DNA from: Nocardioides humilatus
Lineage (GTDB): Bacteria; Actinomycetota; Actinomycetes; Propionibacteriales; Nocardioidaceae
Direction of reading: 5' to 3'
Length of the DNA: 64,000 nt
NCBI RefSeq assembly: GCF_008373755.1
Contig: NZ_VUJV01000001.1
Location: 1,413,908 to 1,477,907 of the forward strand
Below the pieces are notes generated by a model that did no database searches, had not been told where the DNA came from, and worked only from the letters and a program-made list of their open reading frames with translations. The position numbers and the translations under genes were made by a program. Positions 7,248-15,481 of this stretch are shown piece by piece. Numbering within the stretch: the stretch's first letter is position 1; each line of letters begins with the position of its first letter.

Positions 7248-7505
7248 GTGTCCTACATTGAACACCGCGGAGCTTGGGTCCGCGAGGCGACCGTCCGCGA
7301 GATCAACGCGCTCATCGCCACCAAGAAGATCAAGATCGCGGCTCTGAGCGAGGCGGCGGGCATCCCCCGCACAACGCTCCACAACCGGCTGCACGGCAAG
7401 GGCGACATCACCGTCGCCGAGCTGGTGCTGCTCGCGATCGCGCTCGATGTCCCCGCCGCCGACCTGATCGGGCCGGTGGCTTCACACCTGAAGGAGCACT
7501 CATGA
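7248..7505 (+). CDS. XRE-family regulator, first gene of ABC cassette
   Basis: 85 residues from a GTG at 7248; an in-frame ATG at 7212 would put the likely -10 element inside the gene, so I prefer GTG. The HTH reads IAALSEAAGIPRTTLHNRLH, closely resembling the divergent regulator's GIPRSTL segment, so the two are probably paralogous. Its stop overlaps the next gene's ATG (ATGA), the first of four stop-start couplings that tie this regulator to a secreted protein, an ABC ATPase, a permease and a membrane protein. It likely controls the operon through the palindrome at 7177. Confidence 0.8.
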   Translation: MSYIEHRGAWVREATVREINALIATKKIKIAALSEAAGIPRTTLHNRLHGKGDITVAELVLLAIALDVPAADLIGPVASHLKEHS

Positions 7506-7993
7506 GGAAGCTCAACCCGCAGCTGGTCCCTGTCGGGCTCGCCACCGCCGGCGCCGCCCTCTTCCTGCTGTCCAGTCCGGCCGCGATGGCCGACAGCGAG
7601 GACTGGTACTCCCGCACCAACCCGCTGATCGCCTGGGAGGACGGCGATGCACAGGCGCTCGCCTACGGCACGGCCTACACCAAGGACGGCTACCTGAAGA
7701 ACCACACGTGGTACCGCGATCCGCGGCCCGGTGGTTCCGACGTCTACACCGAAACCGCCTACAACTACTACGACTATTCACCGTCCTTCGGGACCGTCAA
7801 GTGGTTGGGCCCGTGCTGCTCCGACCAGAGCTCACGTAGCGACAGTGGAAACTGGAGGGACCAGTACGACCACGACTACTACGCCGACAGGTCCAACGTC
7901 GAGCGTGGCCGCGTCTACTACAAGGTCTGCGAGGACCAACCGCACAGCCCCGACCCGTGCAGCGACAACCCGTTCATCACGTTCACGCTGTGA
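7502..7993 (+). CDS. Secreted Tyr/Asp-rich protein of ABC cassette
   Basis: 163 residues. The start MRKLNPQLVPVGLATAGAAL leads into a signal peptide that should be cleaved after SSPAAMA (about residue 30). The mature part is rich in Tyr, Trp, Asp and Ser (VYTETAYNYYDYSPSF) and has four cysteines: an adjacent CC pair near residue 103, then KVCED and DPCSD. No known enzyme motif is seen. Placed between a regulator and an ABC transporter with one-base-overlap coupling, it is the most likely substrate or partner of the transporter. The gene order resembles actinobacterial bacteriocin (lactococcin 972-like) loci, but sequence similarity to that family is not convincing. Confidence 0.75.
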   Translation: MRKLNPQLVPVGLATAGAALFLLSSPAAMADSEDWYSRTNPLIAWEDGDAQALAYGTAYTKDGYLKNHTWYRDPRPGGSDVYTETAYNYYDYSPSFGTVKWLGPCCSDQSSRSDSGNWRDQYDHDYYADRSNVERGRVYYKVCEDQPHSPDPCSDNPFITFTL

Positions 7994-8721
7994 CCGTCCT
8001 CATCTCGGGGGTGCGCTGCACCTACCACCGCGACGCCATTCCTGCTGTCAGCATCGACCAGCTCGAGCTGACGGCAGGGCCGGTCGGTCTGGTCGGGGTC
8101 AATGGCGCCGGCAAGTCCACCCTCCTCCGCACTCTCGCTGGTTGTCGTCAACCGCAAGAGGGATCGGTGTCGATCGACGGCGCCAGCCTTTACGGCCGGC
8201 GCCGGCGCGTGGTCGCACAGCGAGTGGGATACATGCCGCAGGAGATCCAGTTTCCCGGCGAGCTGTCGGTCACTCAGGTCGTCGACTACGCAGCCTGGTT
8301 GCGCGCCCTCAAGCCTCGGCACGCAGCCCAACGTCGAGCCGACGTCATTGTCGCTGTCGGTCTCGAGGACCGTGCCGACCAACGGGTGCGGGCACTTTCG
8401 GGCGGCATGCGACGACGCCTGGCGCTCGCGGTCGCTCTCCTCAGCGAGCCCGCAGTGCTCCTGCTCGACGAGCCCACGACCGGCCTCGATCCGGAGCAAC
8501 GCGCCGGGGTGCGCGCCATCATCGGGGAGATCGCGGGCCGGTGCCTCACGATCATGAGCAGCCACGTCATGGAGGACGTCGCCAGCATCACGAGCAACGT
8601 GATCGTGCTTCATGGCGGCAGGGTCCTGCACCAGGGCGAGACCGACGCATTCGTGCGCGAGCGTGGCGGTCCGACCCAATCGGCTGAGGTCGCGTTCCTG
8701 ACCACGATCGCGGGCGCCTGA
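7990..8721 (+). CDS. ABC transporter ATP-binding protein
   Basis: 243-residue ABC ATPase from a GTG at 7990 that overlaps the previous stop (GTGA). Walker A is GVNGAGKSTLL, the Q-loop region GYMPQEIQFPGELSV, the signature LSGGMRRRLALA, Walker B VLLLDEPTTGLDPE, and the H-loop SSHVMEDV. All catalytic elements are intact. It resembles the drug/antibiotic-export and lantibiotic-immunity ATPases (DrrA/BcrA type). Its partner permease starts on its last base (TGATG). Confidence 0.93.
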   Translation: MTVLISGVRCTYHRDAIPAVSIDQLELTAGPVGLVGVNGAGKSTLLRTLAGCRQPQEGSVSIDGASLYGRRRRVVAQRVGYMPQEIQFPGELSVTQVVDYAAWLRALKPRHAAQRRADVIVAVGLEDRADQRVRALSGGMRRRLALAVALLSEPAVLLLDEPTTGLDPEQRAGVRAIIGEIAGRCLTIMSSHVMEDVASITSNVIVLHGGRVLHQGETDAFVRERGGPTQSAEVAFLTTIAGA

Positions 8722-10013
8722 TGGCTCTTCGCGCAGAGTGGCTCGGCGACCGGCGAGCACGGTTGATCATGTTCGCAGCCCTGCTAGGGGTGGGCACCGC
8801 GTCGATCATGAGCCGCGGCACGCGCTGGCTGGGCTCCTGGAAGCTTGCGATCGACGAGGTCGGCGGGAGTGTCTTCCTGGTCGGACCGGTGGCGGCCGCG
8901 CTGACGTGTGCCGTCTACGTGCGGCTCCAGCAGGCCCAGGTCGATGAACTGCTGAGTCAAGCGGCCCGCCCCTGGCGCGGGTGGACCGCCCCAGCACTCG
9001 GCGTCTGGGCGCTGGCGAGCTGTGCCGTCGGCCTACTCGCGGTGGTGACCACGGTCGCCGCCCGAATCGCGGGCGCGACCGTCTACCCGCAGCTCTCCTG
9101 GGTGATGCTGCCCGCCCTGCTGGTCCTCGGCGCCGAGGTGGCGCTGGGCGCACTGGTCGGCACCCGGTCGCAGCGCTACTGGGTCGTGCCGTGGGTCGGC
9201 GTCGGCACGTTCCTGCTGTTCCTGCTGACGCGATTCCATGTGATCCCCGTCGTCTTCGACACGGGCCCGACGAGCGGGGAGCTCATCGGCGAGACCTTTG
9301 ACCCCCCTTGGTTCGTCTATCAGTCGGTGGCCGCGATCGGCGTCGCGACAGCAGCGATCAGCGCCTCGCACACCCACCTCCTCCAGAGGTCGTCGGTCGC
9401 TTGGAAGGCGTTCCTCTGTCTGAGCGCGACGGCAGCGCTGATCACCCTCGCCTTCATCCGGCCACCCGTCGATCGCTACCGACCGGCGCCGACTGAGGCC
9501 GACGTCTGCTATCCCGAGCACCCCACGGTGTGCATGACCGAGGACGGGCACCGACCACTTCTCGACATCGTGGGCAAGATGGTGTCGCTCGCCCGGCCGC
9601 TGATCGAGGCCGGGGTCCGGCTACCGGAGCGGTTTGTGCCGATCGAGTCGACCAGCGCCGCAGATCCGCACACGGGCATCCTCTCGTTCCAGGACGACGA
9701 CCAGCTCGCCAGATCCGTCGACGAAGAGATGGCAGCGGAGTCCCTCGCGACGCCCCGACTGTGTGCGGCCTACTCGAGCGACGACCCGCGTGTCCTACCC
9801 GAGGTCTACTTCTCCGTCTACAACACCCTCGTGCTGTGGCTGCTCGTCCAAGCAGGCGACAAGTCACCGCCGACGGATGGGTCGACCGCAACGTGGTGGG
9901 CCCTCGCCCCTGAGCAGCAGTACGCATGGGTGCGCACGACCTACGCCGCCCTCAGCGACTGCCGGCTCAACGATCTCGTGCGGCCGCAGGCGCCCGAGGC
10001 GCGCCTTCGGTGA
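8721..10013 (+). CDS. ABC permease with large C-terminal extension
   Basis: 430 residues. About seven hydrophobic segments lie between residues 14 and 250 (for example VFLVGPVAAALTCAVYV, VMLPALLVLGAEVALGALVG, VGVGTFLLFLLTRF). These are followed by about 175 mostly polar residues containing VCYPEHPTVCMTEDGHRPLL, probably extracytoplasmic. It overlaps the ATPase stop by one base (TGATG) and its own stop overlaps the next gene's GTG. No close named family is recognised; the role as the ATPase's membrane partner is inferred from position and topology. The Cys-containing external domain could contact the cassette's secreted protein. Confidence 0.78.
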   Translation: MALRAEWLGDRRARLIMFAALLGVGTASIMSRGTRWLGSWKLAIDEVGGSVFLVGPVAAALTCAVYVRLQQAQVDELLSQAARPWRGWTAPALGVWALASCAVGLLAVVTTVAARIAGATVYPQLSWVMLPALLVLGAEVALGALVGTRSQRYWVVPWVGVGTFLLFLLTRFHVIPVVFDTGPTSGELIGETFDPPWFVYQSVAAIGVATAAISASHTHLLQRSSVAWKAFLCLSATAALITLAFIRPPVDRYRPAPTEADVCYPEHPTVCMTEDGHRPLLDIVGKMVSLARPLIEAGVRLPERFVPIESTSAADPHTGILSFQDDDQLARSVDEEMAAESLATPRLCAAYSSDDPRVLPEVYFSVYNTLVLWLLVQAGDKSPPTDGSTATWWALAPEQQYAWVRTTYAALSDCRLNDLVRPQAPEARLR

Positions 10014-10564
10014 GGGCACCACTCAGGACGTGGGGCGCGAGCCGGATCGGTCTTGCCGTCGTACTGACGGTGCTCTGGATCGAGACCACGGCGACCGACC
10101 AGATCACGATCCCGCCGTTCACGCACGACCTCAACGGGTGGTGCTTCGTGCCGACGCTGACGGCGATCGCCTTGGCCGAACCGCTGATCGACCGCTCACC
10201 GCAGCTCACCGAGCTCGGCGTCCGGTCGCCACTCTTGCTCGCCCTCGCCCGCCTGGCTCTGGTCTGGACGGGCGGGGCGGCGGTGGTCGGCTACTGCTGG
10301 TGGTCCGGCGACCTGGGCCGTTGGGCGGCGCCGTACGTCCTGTTGTTCCTGGCCTTCGCGACGGCGGTCGTCGCGGCGCTGTCGTCCTGGTACTGGCTGC
10401 CGCTCCTGCCCCTGGTGTTCGTCTGGCTGCAGGTGTCGGCGTCGGGATTTCCGGGCCCGGACTTCGCGATCCCGAGGTGGCAGGTCGCCACTGCGGTCGC
10501 CGCGGCGTGGCTGGCCTACGCGGTGAGCATCGCGGTGCGCGACGCGGCTCAGCGACGCCAGTAG
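10010..10564 (+). CDS. Polytopic membrane protein of ABC cassette
   Basis: 184 residues from GTG 10010 (GTGA overlap with the permease stop). Five to six hydrophobic segments, for example PLLLALARLALVWTGGAAVV and YVLLFLAFATAVVAALSSWY, make it an integral membrane protein. No motif was recognised. As the last gene of the coupled cassette it may be a second permease half or a self-protection factor. Its end overlaps the convergent lipase gene by 16 bp. Confidence 0.75.
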   Translation: MRAPLRTWGASRIGLAVVLTVLWIETTATDQITIPPFTHDLNGWCFVPTLTAIALAEPLIDRSPQLTELGVRSPLLLALARLALVWTGGAAVVGYCWWSGDLGRWAAPYVLLFLAFATAVVAALSSWYWLPLLPLVFVWLQVSASGFPGPDFAIPRWQVATAVAAAWLAYAVSIAVRDAAQRRQ

Positions 10565-11514
10565 CCGCGCAGCGGAGGCTCTTCGGTGGCGATGTCGGCC
10601 GGGTAGTCCGTCAGGATGCCGAGCCCGAAGGTCGGCAGGGCCGGCACCGCACGGATCACTTGCGGGTCGAACCCGCAGGCCACCTTCCCGACCCGCGCCA
10701 ACCGGCCGGGGCCGCGGTGGTGCAGCGCGTCGAACGCGAGCTGGAAGAAGGGCTTCTCCGCGATGATCAGCAGGTGCTCGGCCAGGTCGAGCGGGCACAG
10801 GTCCTGCAGCAGGTAGTTGCGCGCCCCCGGTCCCACGATCGTCGACGCCTTCGGCTGCGGCGTCACGATCTCGTCGTACTGGGTGAAGAACGAGGTGTAG
10901 GACACCCCCTTCGGCAGCGGGTGCTTCGCCAGCTCGGTCAACAGGTTCGAGCCAGGGGTGAACTGCGAGAACGCCTCGGCGCACGGCAGGCTGCACAGCA
11001 GTGCACCCTGGTCGGTGCCGTAGGTGATCGCGCCGGCGTAGGAGATGAAGTCCTCGACCTTGCCAGCCAGGTCCGGCCACATCCGCAGCGCATAGCTCGG
11101 CAGGAACGCGCCTTGGCTGTGGCCGATGACCGCGATCTCCCGGCCAGACAGCCGGTAAGCCTGCCGGATCGCGAAGACGACGTACTCGACGTTGACCTGG
11201 AGGTCGCCCATCCCGCGGTCGGGGATGGTGATCGTGCAGTAGGGATGTCCCTGCTGGCGCAGCTTGTCGTAGTAGTTCCAGGCGAAGTTCTCGTCGGGCA
11301 CTGCGCCGGTGCCGTGCACGAGAAGGACCGCACGTCGGTGCGACGTCCCGATGTTGTCGGTGCACGCGAAGGCAGCAGCGAGGGCGGCCCTGTCCGTCCG
11401 AAGCTTCGGTCCGGGCGCCGCCGCGCGGTCCTCAGTGGCGTCCGCACCAGAGCCACCGCTCAACAGAGCGAGGACGAGGGGGACGACGGCGAGCATGCGG
11501 AAGCGGCGGAGCAT
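10549..11514 (-). CDS. Secreted lipase, alpha/beta hydrolase
   Basis: 321 residues with a signal peptide (MLRRFRMLAVVPLVLALLSG ...). The alpha/beta hydrolase core has the oxyanion-region strand AVLLVHGTG and the nucleophile elbow VIGHSQGAF (G-x-S-x-G). The later segment FFTQYDEIVTP carries the likely acid Asp, and AEHLLII the likely His. It resembles class 2 secreted lipases/esterases of actinobacteria that hydrolyse long acyl esters outside the cell. It is divergent from a TetR gene across a 62-bp gap containing an imperfect palindrome, so it is probably repressed by that regulator. Confidence 0.88.
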   Translation of the reverse strand: MLRRFRMLAVVPLVLALLSGGSGADATEDRAAAPGPKLRTDRAALAAAFACTDNIGTSHRRAVLLVHGTGAVPDENFAWNYYDKLRQQGHPYCTITIPDRGMGDLQVNVEYVVFAIRQAYRLSGREIAVIGHSQGAFLPSYALRMWPDLAGKVEDFISYAGAITYGTDQGALLCSLPCAEAFSQFTPGSNLLTELAKHPLPKGVSYTSFFTQYDEIVTPQPKASTIVGPGARNYLLQDLCPLDLAEHLLIIAEKPFFQLAFDALHHRGPGRLARVGKVACGFDPQVIRAVPALPTFGLGILTDYPADIATEEPPLRGYWRR

Positions 11515-11532
11515 GTCGGCGACGATAATTCA

Positions 11533-11546
11533 AAGTCATGCGACTT
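11533..11546. promoter_or_regulatory. Inverted repeat between lipase and TetR genes
   Basis: Arms AAGTC and GACTT around ATGC, embedded in CAAAGTCATGCGACTTG, sit in the short divergent intergenic region. This is the natural place for the TetR protein to regulate both genes. The arms are short, so confidence is limited. Confidence 0.45.
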
Positions 11547-11576
11547 GTAAATGAACGAGCCGATAAGGTCAGCGGT

Positions 11577-12188
11577 GTGAGCAGTGCCCCGCCGGAAGCC
11601 CCGAAGACCCGCCGCAGCCAGGCCGAGCGTCGCCAGACGACGCAGGCGCAGCTGATCGCGGCGACGATCGAGAGCCTCGTCGAAGACGGCTGGAGCGGTA
11701 CGACGACCCGCTCCGTCGCGCAGCGCGCCGGGGTCAGCCAGGGGGCTCAGCAGCACTACTACCCGACCAAGAGGGCGCTGGTCGAAGCCGCTCTCGGCTC
11801 GATCCTGGAGGAGCAGGCCACTCTCGCCACCACGTGGGAGCTGCCGACGGAGGAGGCCGAGCGCATCGAGTTCCTCCTCGACCGGCTCTGGGACGTGCAC
11901 TGCCTGCCGGTCAACCTCGCCGTCCAGGAGCTGCTCACCGTGGCCCGCACCGACCCCGACGCAGCGGAAGGCATCGGCCGCCTCCACGACGAGGCGGAGG
12001 GTGCCGCGATCGGGCTCGGCAAGCTCCTGCTCCCTGAGATCGCCGACCACCCCGAGTTCGACAACTGGGTGAAGGTCAGCGTCGCGACGATGCGCGGCAT
12101 CGTCGGCGTCGCGGCCGTCATCGACCCGAAGGACAGCGACGTCTGGCCGCACGCGCGGGCGGTCCTGCTACGCGGTCGCCCGCGCTAG
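11577..12188 (+). CDS. TetR-family regulator, likely of the lipase
   Basis: 203 residues from GTG 11577; an in-frame ATG at 11538 would start inside the inverted repeat, so GTG is preferred. The N-terminal TetR HTH is ATTRSVAQRAGVSQGAQQHYYP-like: TTRSVAQRAGVSQGAQQHYY with the terminal HYYPTKRAL block. The C-terminal ligand domain is divergent. Divergent orientation from the secreted lipase suggests local control, perhaps sensing a fatty acid product. Confidence 0.9.
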   Translation: MSSAPPEAPKTRRSQAERRQTTQAQLIAATIESLVEDGWSGTTTRSVAQRAGVSQGAQQHYYPTKRALVEAALGSILEEQATLATTWELPTEEAERIEFLLDRLWDVHCLPVNLAVQELLTVARTDPDAAEGIGRLHDEAEGAAIGLGKLLLPEIADHPEFDNWVKVSVATMRGIVGVAAVIDPKDSDVWPHARAVLLRGRPR

Positions 12189-12205
12189 AGCAGCACAGCT
12201 GGCGG

Positions 12206-12430
12206 TCAGGCCAGCTCGACCAGCAGGTCGCCCTCCTGGACGACGTCGCCCGCGGCGACCTTGATCTGCTGCACAACCCCGCCGACCTCGACGATCACCG
12301 GGATCTCCATCTTCATCGACTCCAGCAGGAGCACCGTGTCGCCGGCTGCGACGGTGTCGCCGACCGCAACGTCGACCTGCAAGACGTTGGCCACCATCTC
12401 GGCTCTGATCTCTGAAGACCGACTGCGCAT
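12206..12430 (-). CDS. Stand-alone biotin carrier protein (BCCP domain)
   Basis: 74-residue biotinyl/lipoyl-attachment domain protein. The biotinylation motif is ESMKMEIP, with the hammerhead-fold repeats VGDTVAAGDTVLLL and AAGDVVQEGDLLVEL. Length and sequence match the small free carrier proteins of actinobacteria (about 70 residues). The partner is not encoded next to it; the acyl-CoA carboxylase 28 kb away already has its own carrier domain. Start taken at ATG 12430; an earlier in-frame start at 12469 adds an unlikely extension. Confidence 0.88.
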   Translation of the reverse strand: MRSRSSEIRAEMVANVLQVDVAVGDTVAAGDTVLLLESMKMEIPVIVEVGGVVQQIKVAAGDVVQEGDLLVELA

Positions 12431-12507
12431 GACGGTGACGCTACGGGTTACTTCCCGGTACCGCGGCATCGCGTCGGGAGGATCACACCCCGAACATCAG
12501 GGGAGCT

Positions 12508-13584
12508 TCAGAGGAGCGCCGCCGTACGCCGTGGCTCCGGGCGCGAGGCGGCGGCCTGCTCGGCCACCCGGCTACGACGCCCCCCGTTGCCGGTCAGGGC
12601 GAGGTCGAGGCGGATCACGACGAAGGCCAGCACCAGGCCCACGAGCAGCCCGTAGACCGCCGACAGCACGACCTCACTGAGATCGACGGCAGGGTTGCCG
12701 AGCGACGTGGCGACGGGAGAGGTGGCCGCGACTCCGAACGCGCAGACCCACCAGCCCTGGCGGCGCCGGGCCCGCATGTGGGCGCCATAGGCGAGGGCCG
12801 GCACGCCCAGCACGGCGACGATCGGCCGGGGGAACGCGCCGAGGTGATCGCGGCTCCAGTCGACCCGCTCGAGCAGCCAGTCGACCAGCCCGGTCGATCC
12901 GTAGCGGCGCAGCAGCTCGGCGTAGAGGAGCGTCGCGAGCAGGATCCCGGCGCCGATCGCGACGACGAGCACCCCGCGGCGCCCGAGGCCGTGCAGTCCC
13001 GCGCCGAGGCGGAAGACGAGGATCTCGGCGCTGATGAGGGCCAGCCCGAGCCCGAGGTATTCGAACCGGGTCACGTCGATCGCCGGCTCGAAGCCGACGG
13101 CGGCCATCGCACCGACGCCGGCGATGCCCATGCCGTAGACGCACTCCCGCACCGCGGCGGCGAAGGTCTTCGCGGGCACGGTCCCCATGACGCCGAGGAC
13201 GGCTGCGACGACCGTGGTCAGCACCGCAGCACCGGTGGAGACGAGGTCCTGGTCGAGCCAGGCGGCCAACAGGCCCATCGCGACGGCCAACGACCCGAAG
13301 ATCACCGGCCGCCCACCCGTCCGGGCGGCGAGCGCCCACGCGAAGGCGCCGCCCACGACGATCGACCCGGTGATCCCGAACCAGTCGGGCCCGGTCGGCA
13401 CCATCGCGCACACGAGCAGCGCCGTGCTCAGGAGGACCAGGCCCACCCAGCCGACCAGCGGCCAGCGCGACGCTGCAAAACCCTCGACGCGCTGCTGCAT
13501 CGAGGAGACCGCGGCGAGCGCAGGCCCCGCGTTGACGCGGGTGGGGCGAGCCGCGCGAGTGGCGTGACGGGACACGACCGGCAA
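12508..13584 (-). CDS. Polytopic membrane protein, unknown
   Basis: 358 residues with about ten hydrophobic segments (for example LVGWVGLVLLSTALLVCAMV, ITGSIVVGGAFAWALAA, VLVVAIGAGILLATLLYAEL, YGLLVGLVLAFVVIRLDLAL) and short polar ends. No family motif was recognised. It lies 2 bp after the nitrilase-family gene on the same strand and is probably co-transcribed with it. Confidence 0.78.
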   Translation of the reverse strand: MPVVSRHATRAARPTRVNAGPALAAVSSMQQRVEGFAASRWPLVGWVGLVLLSTALLVCAMVPTGPDWFGITGSIVVGGAFAWALAARTGGRPVIFGSLAVAMGLLAAWLDQDLVSTGAAVLTTVVAAVLGVMGTVPAKTFAAAVRECVYGMGIAGVGAMAAVGFEPAIDVTRFEYLGLGLALISAEILVFRLGAGLHGLGRRGVLVVAIGAGILLATLLYAELLRRYGSTGLVDWLLERVDWSRDHLGAFPRPIVAVLGVPALAYGAHMRARRRQGWWVCAFGVAATSPVATSLGNPAVDLSEVVLSAVYGLLVGLVLAFVVIRLDLALTGNGGRRSRVAEQAAASRPEPRRTAALL

Positions 13585-13586
13585 CC

Positions 13587-14372
13587 CTACAAGCGGCGGT
13601 TGGCCAGGGACGGGTTGGTACGGCGCGCCGCGTCGAGCGTCTCCCGCTCGATCTCGACCGCCAGCTCGGTCGGGTCGTCGCCGGCCTCGACCAGGACGTC
13701 ACCCAGCGGGTCGACCACCATCGAGTGACCGGTGTAGCGCGGACCTGGCTGCCCGACGGCCGCGACGAAGACGGTGTTCTCGATGGCGCGGGCCGTCACG
13801 AGCGTGCGCCAGTGGTGCACCTTCCGCTCCCCCGCGACCCAGGCCGCCGGCACCACGATGAGCTCGGCGCCGGCGTCGACCAGGCGGCGGGCCAGTTCGG
13901 GGAAACGCAGGTCGTAACAGGTCATCAGCCCGACCCGCCACCCGGCGACGTCGACGACGGTGGGTTGGATCGGGCCGGCGGTGAGGCGGTCGGACTCGCG
14001 ATAGCCGAACGAGTCGTAGAGGTGGACCTTGCGGTAGGACGCCTCCGCACTCCCCCGCAGGACCAGGGTGTTGAAAGGCCGCTCCGGGTCGTCGCTGCGC
14101 TCGAACATCCCGGCCACGACGGCACCGCCCCGGTCGTCAGCGACCCGAGCGACCTCGGCGGCGAACGGCCCGTCGAGCTCCTCCGCGTAGCCACTGACGT
14201 CCGACCCGGCGTCCCCGAAGTCGCGGGCGAACGCCTCGGGGAAGATCACCAGGTCGTGGCCGGTCGGCGCCAGCCGGTCGAGCGCAGCCCGGTTGTCGGC
14301 GGGCTCGAGCCCCGACGCCGCTTGGACCAGCGCCAGGCGCAGGCGGACCGCTGGGTCGGCGACGTTGCTCAC
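13587..14372 (-). CDS. Carbon-nitrogen hydrolase (nitrilase superfamily)
   Basis: 261-residue amidase of the nitrilase superfamily. The catalytic triad is complete: Glu in LVIFPEAFAR, Lys in SYRKVHLYD, Cys in LMTCYDLRFPE. Length equals the usual 260-280. The closest branch is the omega-amidase/deaminated-glutathione amidase type, but substrate cannot be fixed. GTG 14372 starts at SNVADPAVRLRLALVQAA. It is divergent from the MobA-like gene across 63 bp. Confidence 0.9.
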   Translation of the reverse strand: MSNVADPAVRLRLALVQAASGLEPADNRAALDRLAPTGHDLVIFPEAFARDFGDAGSDVSGYAEELDGPFAAEVARVADDRGGAVVAGMFERSDDPERPFNTLVLRGSAEASYRKVHLYDSFGYRESDRLTAGPIQPTVVDVAGWRVGLMTCYDLRFPELARRLVDAGAELIVVPAAWVAGERKVHHWRTLVTARAIENTVFVAAVGQPGPRYTGHSMVVDPLGDVLVEAGDDPTELAVEIERETLDAARRTNPSLANRRL

Positions 14373-14435
14373 ATCCCCAGTGTCCCCGACGGGACGCGCC
14401 GTCGACACCCATCCGGGGTTTGCGACACTCGAAGG

Positions 14436-15011
14436 GTGATCGAGCCAGGACTGACCAGCTTCGCCGCGATCATCCTCGCCGGAGGCCAGGCGACCCGACT
14501 CGGCGGCGCCGACAAGGCCTCGATCGAGATGCGCGGCCGCACCCTCCTCGAGCACACCCTCGACGCCGTCATCGACGCGAGCGAGGTGGTCGTCGTCGGC
14601 CAGAGCGTCCCTACCGACCGGCCCGTGACCTTCGTCGTCGAGGACCCGCAGTACGGCGGACCGGTGGCGGGTCTGCTGACCGGGCGCGACGTGTTGCTGC
14701 GCCAGTTCCCCACGCTCGCCGTACTCGCCGTGGACATGCCGTTCCTGACGGCATCGACCCTGCGCCGGATGCAGGACGCCGCCGTCGGCCACGACGGCGC
14801 CGTGCTCGCCGACCCGGAGGGTCGCCGCCAGTTGGCCTTCATCGTCGCGAGCGACGCGCTGGACCGGGTGCGGCCCGATCGGGAGTCGGCGCACGGTCAC
14901 GCGCTCTGGCCGATGCTCGACCAGCTCGACCTCGTCGTCGTCGAGGCGCTGGCTCGCGAGCACCGCGACATCGACACGTGGACCGACCTGCGCGATCTCG
15001 CCGACGACTGA
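14436..15011 (+). CDS. MobA-like molybdenum cofactor nucleotidyltransferase
   Basis: 191 residues. The N-terminal nucleotide-binding loop is IILAGGQATRLGGADKA, the MobA/MobA-like LAGGxxxRxGxxK motif; later segments are DPQYGGPVAGL and VLAVDMPFLT, the metal-binding Asp of the family. It likely adds GMP (or another nucleotide) to molybdopterin. The following DUF6457 gene is a frequent neighbour of actinobacterial mobA. No molybdoenzyme lies in the window. Confidence 0.88.
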   Translation: MIEPGLTSFAAIILAGGQATRLGGADKASIEMRGRTLLEHTLDAVIDASEVVVVGQSVPTDRPVTFVVEDPQYGGPVAGLLTGRDVLLRQFPTLAVLAVDMPFLTASTLRRMQDAAVGHDGAVLADPEGRRQLAFIVASDALDRVRPDRESAHGHALWPMLDQLDLVVVEALAREHRDIDTWTDLRDLADD

Positions 15012-15072
15012 TCACCACAACGCCCCCAAATCAAGTCTTGTCAGAGCGGCATCGAAAAGTCACTCTGGACAG

Positions 15073-15450
15073 GTGAACCTCCACGACTGGATCGATGAGC
15101 TGTGCGACCTCCTCGATGTTGAGAGCGAGGCCGACGAGGCCTTGCTGGGGGACCTCGCCGAGGTGGCGCACGACAACGTGCACCCGACGGCCGGGCCAGT
15201 GACGGCTTTCCTGCTCGGTGTCGCTGCCGGCGCCCGCGAAGCCGGGCCCGACGCGGTCGAGCGGATGGCGGCCAAGGTGCAGGCATTGGCCGAGTCCTGG
15301 GACCGCCCCGCCGGCGACACCGGTGAGGTCGCCGACACCGAAGCGGACCTCGAGGTCGACGAAGACCTGCGTCACCTCGACGAGATCGACGAGGTCGAGG
15401 AAGCCGACGACCTCGAGGAGGCCGACGCGGAGGAAGACCTCCTCGTCTGA
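15073..15450 (+). CDS. DUF6457-family acidic protein
   Basis: 125 residues from GTG 15073. The first ~75 residues (LHDWIDELCDLLDVESEADE ... HPTAGPVTAFLLGVAAG) match the small DUF6457 family found beside molybdenum-cofactor genes. The last ~50 residues are almost entirely Asp/Glu/Leu (DEIDEVEEADDLEEADAEED) and look disordered. Function unknown; location suggests a link to molybdenum cofactor use. Confidence 0.8.
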   Translation: MNLHDWIDELCDLLDVESEADEALLGDLAEVAHDNVHPTAGPVTAFLLGVAAGAREAGPDAVERMAAKVQALAESWDRPAGDTGEVADTEADLEVDEDLRHLDEIDEVEEADDLEEADAEEDLLV

Positions 15451-15481
15451 CTCCCAGGGGTGAACCGGGCAGGATGGAGCC

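Noticed and set aside
6377-10600. Attachment-site repeat of the tRNA-Ser 3' end
   Set aside because: I looked for a second copy of the tRNA 3' sequence downstream and found none, so an integrated element cannot be claimed.
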